Source: Aliihoeflea aestuarii (GTDB lineage: Bacteria > Pseudomonadota > Alphaproteobacteria > Rhizobiales > Rhizobiaceae). Taken from it: a stretch of DNA of 64,000 nt. The stretch lies in assembly GCF_024105665.1 (NCBI RefSeq), contig NZ_JAAAMK010000001.1:62001-126000 (forward strand), given 5' to 3'. Position numbers and translations under genes: made by a program. Shown piece after piece: positions 59,766-64,000 of the stretch (position 1 is the stretch's first letter; each line of letters starts with the position of its first letter). Below the pieces are notes generated by a model, which worked only from the letters and a program-made list of their open reading frames with translations, had not been told where the DNA came from and searched no databases.

Positions 59766-61862
59766 ATGACCAGCCTCCAGCCTGCCCTCTCGTCCGCCCC
59801 GATCGCCGACAGGCGCGACCATGTTCACACCCATCACGGCATCACCGTATCCGACCCTTATCACTGGCTGAGGGCGCAGAACTGGCAAGAGGTTTTCAAG
59901 GACCCCGCGACGCTGGCGCCCGACATTCGCGCCCATCTGGATGCCGAAAATGCCTATCAGGCCGATCTCATGGCCAACACGAAGGAACTGCGCGCCGCTC
60001 TCTTTGCCGAGATGAAGGGCCGGATCAAGGAAGATGATTCCTCCGTGCCGATGCCAGACGGCCCCTTCGCCTATGGCTCGTCCTACAAAAAGGGCGGCGA
60101 ACAGCCACGCTTCTTCCGCACGCCGCGCGCCGGCGGGCAGGAGGACATCGTCCTCGACGGCGACAAGGAAGCGGAGGGCCAGGCCTATTTCCGTCTCGGC
60201 GGCGTCGACCATTCGAGCGATCACGCGCGGCTGATCTGGTCCTATGACGAGAAGGGTTCGGAGTTCTATACGCTCAAGGTGCGCGACATCGCATCGGGGA
60301 GCGACCTTTCCGACCTCGTCGCCAATACCGGCGGATCGGGCGACTGGGACGCCTCGAACACGGGCTTCTTCTATACCAGCCTCGACGATAACCATCGCCC
60401 ATCGAAAATCTTCCATCATCGTCTTGGCGACGACCAGTCCGCAGACCGCCTGATCTACGAGGAAACCGATCCGGGCTTCTTCATGAATGTCGGCGGCACC
60501 CGCACGGGCGACTGGATCTTCATCGGCATCAACGATCACGAAACGACCGAGTACCGCATCCTCCCGGCAGGTGATCCGGCCGCCGAGCCGCGCCTCGTTG
60601 CCGCTCGCCAGACCGGCGTGGAGTACGAACTGGAAGAAGGCGGCGACGTCTTCTTCATCCTGACCAACTCTGGAGATGCCAAGGATTTCCGGATCATGAC
60701 GACGCCCGTCGCCGATCCGCGCCCCGAAAACTGGAGCGAACTCGTCGCGCACGAGCCCGGCCGGCTGATCCTGTCGATCATGGGCTTCAAGGATTATCTC
60801 GTTCGCCTCGAGCGCAAGGACGGCTTGCCGCGCATCGTCATCCGCGAGCGCGGATCGGGCGAAGAGCATGTGATCGCCTTCGAGGAAGAAGCCTATTCTC
60901 TCGGGCTGATCGGTTCGCTCGAATACGACACGGATGTGATCCGCTTTACCTATTCGTCGATGACGACGCCGTCGCAGCTTTTCGACTACGATATGCGCAC
61001 GCGCGAACGCACGCTCTTGAAAACGCAGGACGTCCCCTCCGGCCACAACCGCGACGACTACGTCACGCGCCGCCTGATGGCGCCTGCCGAGGACGGCGAA
61101 CTCGTGCCGATCTCGCTGCTCTACCACAAGGACACGAAGCTCGACGGCTCCGCGCCCTGTCTTCTCTACGGCTACGGCTCCTACGGCATCACCATACCCG
61201 CATCGTTCAACACCAACTGCCTGTCGCTTGCCGATCGCGGCTTCGTCTATGCGATCGCCCATACTCGCGGCGGCAAGGACAAGGGCTTCGCCTGGTACGA
61301 ACAGGGCCGGCGCGAGCACAAGGCGAACACCTTCAACGACTTCATCGCCGCCGCACGCCATCTGGTGACGGAAGGCTACACCGCGCATGACCGGATCATC
61401 GCGCAAGGCGGCTCGGCAGGCGGCATGCTGATGGGCGCAGTCGCCAACATGGCGCCCGACGCCTTCGCGGGCATCGTCGCCGAAGTGCCCTTCGTCGACG
61501 TGCTCAACACGATGCTCGACGCCTCGCTGCCGCTCACCCCGCCCGAATGGCCCGAGTGGGGCAATCCGCTCGCCTCGCCCGACGACTATGCGCGCATCGC
61601 CTCATGGTCGCCCTACGACAACGTCGCCGCGCAGGACTATCCGCCGATCCTCGCCCTCGCCGGGCTGACCGACCCGCGCGTGACCTATTGGGAACCGGCG
61701 AAATGGGTCGCCCGGCTGCGCCAGATGAAGACGGACGACCATCCTGTCCTGTTCAAGATCAATATGGACGCCGGCCACGCCGGCGCGTCCGGCCGTTTCT
61801 CCCGGCTGGAGGAGATCGCCTATGTCTACGCCTTCGCGCTGAAGGTGGTCGGGAAGGCGTGA
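59766..61862 (+). CDS. ptrB: Oligopeptidase B-type S9 serine peptidase
   Basis: This 698-residue cytoplasmic prolyl-oligopeptidase-family enzyme cleaves short peptides, usually after basic residues. The N-terminal beta-propeller (about residues 70-400) starts with DPYHWLRAQNWQEV. The C-terminal hydrolase domain has GYGSYGI, the nucleophile Ser in AQGGSAGGMLMGAVANM, Asp in LTDPRVTYWEPAKW and His in NMDAGHAGASGRF. The overall layout and the RGGKDKGFAWYEQGR segment fit PtrB. Its stop codon is eight bases before a long perfect hairpin that may terminate transcription. Confidence 0.93.
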   Translation: MTSLQPALSSAPIADRRDHVHTHHGITVSDPYHWLRAQNWQEVFKDPATLAPDIRAHLDAENAYQADLMANTKELRAALFAEMKGRIKEDDSSVPMPDGPFAYGSSYKKGGEQPRFFRTPRAGGQEDIVLDGDKEAEGQAYFRLGGVDHSSDHARLIWSYDEKGSEFYTLKVRDIASGSDLSDLVANTGGSGDWDASNTGFFYTSLDDNHRPSKIFHHRLGDDQSADRLIYEETDPGFFMNVGGTRTGDWIFIGINDHETTEYRILPAGDPAAEPRLVAARQTGVEYELEEGGDVFFILTNSGDAKDFRIMTTPVADPRPENWSELVAHEPGRLILSIMGFKDYLVRLERKDGLPRIVIRERGSGEEHVIAFEEEAYSLGLIGSLEYDTDVIRFTYSSMTTPSQLFDYDMRTRERTLLKTQDVPSGHNRDDYVTRRLMAPAEDGELVPISLLYHKDTKLDGSAPCLLYGYGSYGITIPASFNTNCLSLADRGFVYAIAHTRGGKDKGFAWYEQGRREHKANTFNDFIAAARHLVTEGYTAHDRIIAQGGSAGGMLMGAVANMAPDAFAGIVAEVPFVDVLNTMLDASLPLTPPEWPEWGNPLASPDDYARIASWSPYDNVAAQDYPPILALAGLTDPRVTYWEPAKWVARLRQMKTDDHPVLFKINMDAGHAGASGRFSRLEEIAYVYAFALKVVGKA

Positions 61863-61870
61863 AGCGGCAC

Positions 61871-61935
61871 GTCGAGGCATGGATTCCTGTGACCCCCGTG
61901 ACAAGCACGGGGGTCACAGGAATCCATGCCTCGAC
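61871..61935. repeat. Dispersed palindromic repeat, copy C (perfect 30-base hairpin)
   Basis: Two 30-base arms (61871-61900 and 61906-61935) are perfect reverse complements around a five-base loop ACAAG. The outer arm shares GAGGCATGGATTCCTG with copy A, while the inner part (CCCCGTGACAAGCACGGGG) looks like copy B's core. It lies between convergent ptrB and the GFA-family gene and could act as a terminator for both, although no T tract follows. Confidence 0.92.
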
Positions 61936-61966
61936 CTTCTCACCACGATTTCGCCTGCCACCGACA

Positions 61967-62314
61967 CTACAAAATCGACCGTCCGTCGAACTCCACGCGC
62001 GGGACCGACGCCAGATCCACCTCTTCGAGGCATCGAATGTTGACGTAGGCCGAGCGGCCGGGTTGCTCGGCCGCGTCCTCGCCATAGGGGTGCATGCCAC
62101 ATTTCGCGCAGAAGCGGTGGACGATGACGTGATTGTTGAAGAGGTAACGCGCCGGCTCCTCGACCGCGCGCACCTTCAGACGGTCGTGCGGGACAGCCCA
62201 AAGCAGCGCGCCCTTCTTCGAACAGATCGAGCAGTTGCACGAAAGCGCCGCCGTCAGTTCTCCGTCGATTTCGATCTCGATATTGCCGCAGTGGCAACCA
62301 CCCATGTAGCGCAT
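61967..62314 (-). CDS. GFA-family (glutathione-dependent formaldehyde-activating enzyme-like) zinc protein
   Basis: This 115-residue protein has the Mss4-like zinc fold of the GFA family: GGCHCGNIEIEIDGEL, CNCSICSKKGALLW and HRFCAKCGMHPYG, which together supply the conserved cysteines. The founding member binds glutathione and promotes formaldehyde adduct formation, but many relatives have no proven activity. The start MRYMGGCHCG at 62314 has GAGGA upstream. It is a single gene, convergent with ptrB. Confidence 0.9.
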   Translation of the reverse strand: MRYMGGCHCGNIEIEIDGELTAALSCNCSICSKKGALLWAVPHDRLKVRAVEEPARYLFNNHVIVHRFCAKCGMHPYGEDAAEQPGRSAYVNIRCLEEVDLASVPRVEFDGRSIL

Positions 62315-62392
62315 GAAACCGGTCCTCCGTTCGCCGTCGCTTCTGCCGAAACGACGAAACGGCAAGCCTCGAACCGACAAAGAGGCGAAAAT

Positions 62393-63319
62393 TCAGTCGG
62401 CGCGGAACGCGTCGTCGCTCTCGGGCTCCGCGACGCTCTCCACCGCCGGTATCGCCTTCAGATAGGCCGCGATCGCCTCGCGATCCTCGGCCGGCACTTG
62501 CGCCATGTTGCGGATGACGGCGGCCATGCGCCCTCCCGCCGAATCGAAATCGGGCGTAAATCCGCTTTCGAGATAATAGGCGATGTCGTCCTCGCTCCAG
62601 TCCGCGATGTCACCGCCCGGCGTGATGTTGGGCCGGCCACCGAGCCACGCACTCGTATCCAGCCCGCCGGTGACCGCACGCGGCGTATGACACTCGCCGC
62701 AATGGCCGAGCGCCTCGACGAGATACTGGCCTGCAAGCACTTGGTCGACCGCCCCCGCAAGGTCCACCTGCGGTTCGTCGTTCAGATATAGCCGCTTCCA
62801 CAACCCGATGCCGCGCCGCACGGTGAACGGGAACGAAACCTGATGGCCGGGCGCGTCGGACGCCACCGCCGGCAGCGTCTGCATGAAAGCGAAGAGGTTC
62901 GCGACGTCTTCGTCGCGCATGCGGCTGTAGGACGTGTAGGGGAAGGCAGGATAGTAATGCGTGCCCTCCGGCGATACGCCCTGCTTCACCGCATTGGCGA
63001 AATCGCCGAGCGTCCATCCGCCGATGCCGTGCTGCGCGTCGGTCGAGATGTTCGGCGCGATGAACGTGCCGAATTCGCTTTCCAGTTCCACGCCGCCGGC
63101 CAGTTCCAGCATCGCCTCGCCGCTCGAACCGGGCGCGGCATGGCACGACGCGCAACCGGCCGCCCAGAAGATGCGCTCGCCCGCAGCCGCATCGCCGTCC
63201 GGCAATGCGGCGAGTTCAGCCGCATCGAGACGAACCGGTTCGGTCAAATACCAGAAGGCCGCACCACCGAGCGCCGCCGTCAGCGCGAGGCCGGTCGCGA
63301 GTTTCGCCCCGACGCCCAT
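62393..63319 (-). CDS. Dihaem c-type cytochrome
   Basis: This 308-residue protein has an N-terminal signal anchor (about residues 5-24). Two haem-binding motifs follow, CASCH (near residue 56) and CGECH (near residue 207), each with downstream methionine candidates for axial ligation. The arrangement resembles cytochrome subunits of membrane dehydrogenases such as alcohol dehydrogenase, but no dehydrogenase gene is adjacent. It starts six bases after the cytochrome c'-like gene, so the two form an operon. The electron donor is unknown. Confidence 0.9.
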   Translation of the reverse strand: MGVGAKLATGLALTAALGGAAFWYLTEPVRLDAAELAALPDGDAAAGERIFWAAGCASCHAAPGSSGEAMLELAGGVELESEFGTFIAPNISTDAQHGIGGWTLGDFANAVKQGVSPEGTHYYPAFPYTSYSRMRDEDVANLFAFMQTLPAVASDAPGHQVSFPFTVRRGIGLWKRLYLNDEPQVDLAGAVDQVLAGQYLVEALGHCGECHTPRAVTGGLDTSAWLGGRPNITPGGDIADWSEDDIAYYLESGFTPDFDSAGGRMAAVIRNMAQVPAEDREAIAAYLKAIPAVESVAEPESDDAFRAD

Positions 63320-63325
63320 GCGCGA

Positions 63326-63751
63326 TCAATCCGCCCTGTAGGTCTCGTGGCAGGTGCCGCAGGAAGCGCCGATCGGCTGGAAAGAGGCGCGGAATACCTG
63401 CTGGTCTTCCGGCGCGGCAGCGACGGCCGCCTGCACCGCCGCGCGATATTCGGCATCGAGTTCGATGAAGCCCTCGCGATCGCTCCATACGGCTGCCGTG
63501 GCGTCGCCGCCCTCGCTGCCTTCGGGATAAAGCGCCTCGATATCGTGTGCCTGCGCATTCGCGTTGAGCTCTTCCAGCGCAGCCAGCACCGTATCGGCAT
63601 CGAAAGGCGTCCTGCCCTGTGCGATTGGCCCGAGCGTACGCAGGATTTGCGAGCGCTCTTTCATGATCGCCTCCCGGTCCTCGATCGGATCGGCCGAAGC
63701 GAACGGGACGAACAGCATGATCGCTGCGGTGGCTGGGAGGATCGATCTCAT
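63326..63751 (-). CDS. Cytochrome c'/c556-like monohaem protein
   Basis: This 141-residue periplasmic protein has a signal peptide (cleavage after PFASA), a four-helix-bundle type sequence (MKERSQILRTLGPIAQGRTP near the start) and a C-terminal CGTCHETYR haem site. That haem position is typical of cytochrome c' and c556. The start MRSILPATAA at 63751 was chosen; the longer frame runs through the terminator hairpin. It is the first gene of a two-gene cytochrome operon. Confidence 0.9.
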   Translation of the reverse strand: MRSILPATAAIMLFVPFASADPIEDREAIMKERSQILRTLGPIAQGRTPFDADTVLAALEELNANAQAHDIEALYPEGSEGGDATAAVWSDREGFIELDAEYRAAVQAAVAAAPEDQQVFRASFQPIGASCGTCHETYRAD

Positions 63752-63861
63752 GGGGCTCTCCGGGCTTCCTGAACTGATGGAACAGTAGCGATCAATGTTC
63801 GACGCGATACCGCGTTCCGACCATATCCCGATAAAGCTTTCGTGACAGAGCGACCCCATAC

Positions 63862-63895
63862 AAACAAAAACCCCGGCGCGAAGGCCGGGGTTTTC
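63862..63895 (-). terminator. Intrinsic terminator after the superoxide dismutase gene
   Basis: On the minus strand, CCCCGGC / GCCGGGG with flanking A and T runs forms a stem followed by TTTTTGTTTG. It lies 17 bases past the superoxide dismutase stop codon. The flanking A run on the other side also makes it usable in the plus direction. Confidence 0.9.
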
Positions 63896-63911
63896 GTTGA
63901 TCTTGCGAAGC

Positions 63912-64000
63912 TCAGCGCGTCGCTTCCTCGTACATTTCCAGGACGTGGTCCCAGTTGATGAGGTTGTCGATGAAGGCTTCGAGGTATTTCGGGCGCGCAT
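63912..64000 (-). CDS. sodB: C-terminal end of Fe/Mn superoxide dismutase (truncated by window edge)
   Basis: Only the last 28 residues are present, reading on the minus strand: RPKYLEAFIDNLINWDHVLE with MYEEATR and a TGA stop. This is the conserved final helix and tail of iron/manganese superoxide dismutases (RP-Y-x-FxxNLxNWxxV). The enzyme removes superoxide; the metal cannot be told from this piece. The gene is followed by an intrinsic terminator and then by the cytochrome pair. Confidence 0.85.
   Translation of the reverse strand, partial: ARPKYLEAFIDNLINWDHVLEMYEEATR

Noticed and set aside
59196-61406. 736-residue open frame antisense to msrB and ptrB
   Set aside because: It spans two unrelated real genes and the gap between them, which no single gene on the other strand would do by chance of function.

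Overview
The window is GC-rich DNA from an alphaproteobacterial chromosome, most likely order Hyphomicrobiales (Rhizobiales). The evidence is a MucR/Ros regulator, a FeuN-FeuP-FeuQ-like module, a split ccmI-ccmE-ccmF-ccmH operon next to degP, PleC-like and DivJ-like cell-cycle kinases, DUF5330 and DUF6456 proteins, and a complete RcGTA-type gene transfer agent cluster. No rRNA, tRNA, CRISPR array or insertion sequence was seen.

Region 1 (1-16.9 kb) is mixed metabolism. It opens with the 3' part of a biotin-dependent acyl-CoA carboxylase alpha subunit, probably methylcrotonyl-CoA carboxylase. Next come small secreted proteins, AMP nucleosidase, an endonuclease/exonuclease/phosphatase-fold protein, a glutathione S-transferase and ETF-ubiquinone oxidoreductase. 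After these lie a family-4-like uracil-DNA glycosylase, an MmyB-type regulator divergent from a small membrane protein, an EamA transporter, an orphan CoxL-type molybdenum hydroxylase and aminopeptidase N. ETF-QO and the carboxylase both fit leucine/acyl-CoA catabolism, and a LiuR-like palindrome overlaps the probable etfQO promoter.

Region 2 (17-33.4 kb) is signalling and envelope biogenesis. It holds a PleC-like kinase, glnE translationally coupled to a two-component system, degP, the cytochrome c maturation operon ccmI-E-F-H, a 17-kDa-antigen-type lipoprotein, and feuN-feuP-feuQ.

Region 3 (33.4-47.9 kb, minus strand) is a gene transfer agent cluster running from terminase to the TIM-barrel tail protein. 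Every expected RcGTA structural function is present with intact reading frames. Extra features are a candidate promoter, an intrinsic terminator just after the capsid gene, a short coupled ORF, and a dispersed palindromic repeat inside the operon.

Region 4 (48-64 kb) holds a class A penicillin-binding protein with DUF1214/DUF1254 partners, DUF2336 and DUF1491 proteins, a peptidoglycan-binding-domain protein overlapping a DivJ-like kinase, and DUF5330 and SufE. It continues with DUF6456, a DnaA-domain-IV-like protein, MucR, MsrB, oligopeptidase B, a GFA-family protein, a cytochrome c pair and the end of an Fe/Mn superoxide dismutase. A family of long palindromic intergenic repeats occurs at three places (19.4, 44.5 and 61.9 kb).

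Start codons were chosen from ribosome binding sites and overlap with the upstream gene. Family assignments come from reading the protein sequences without database searches.
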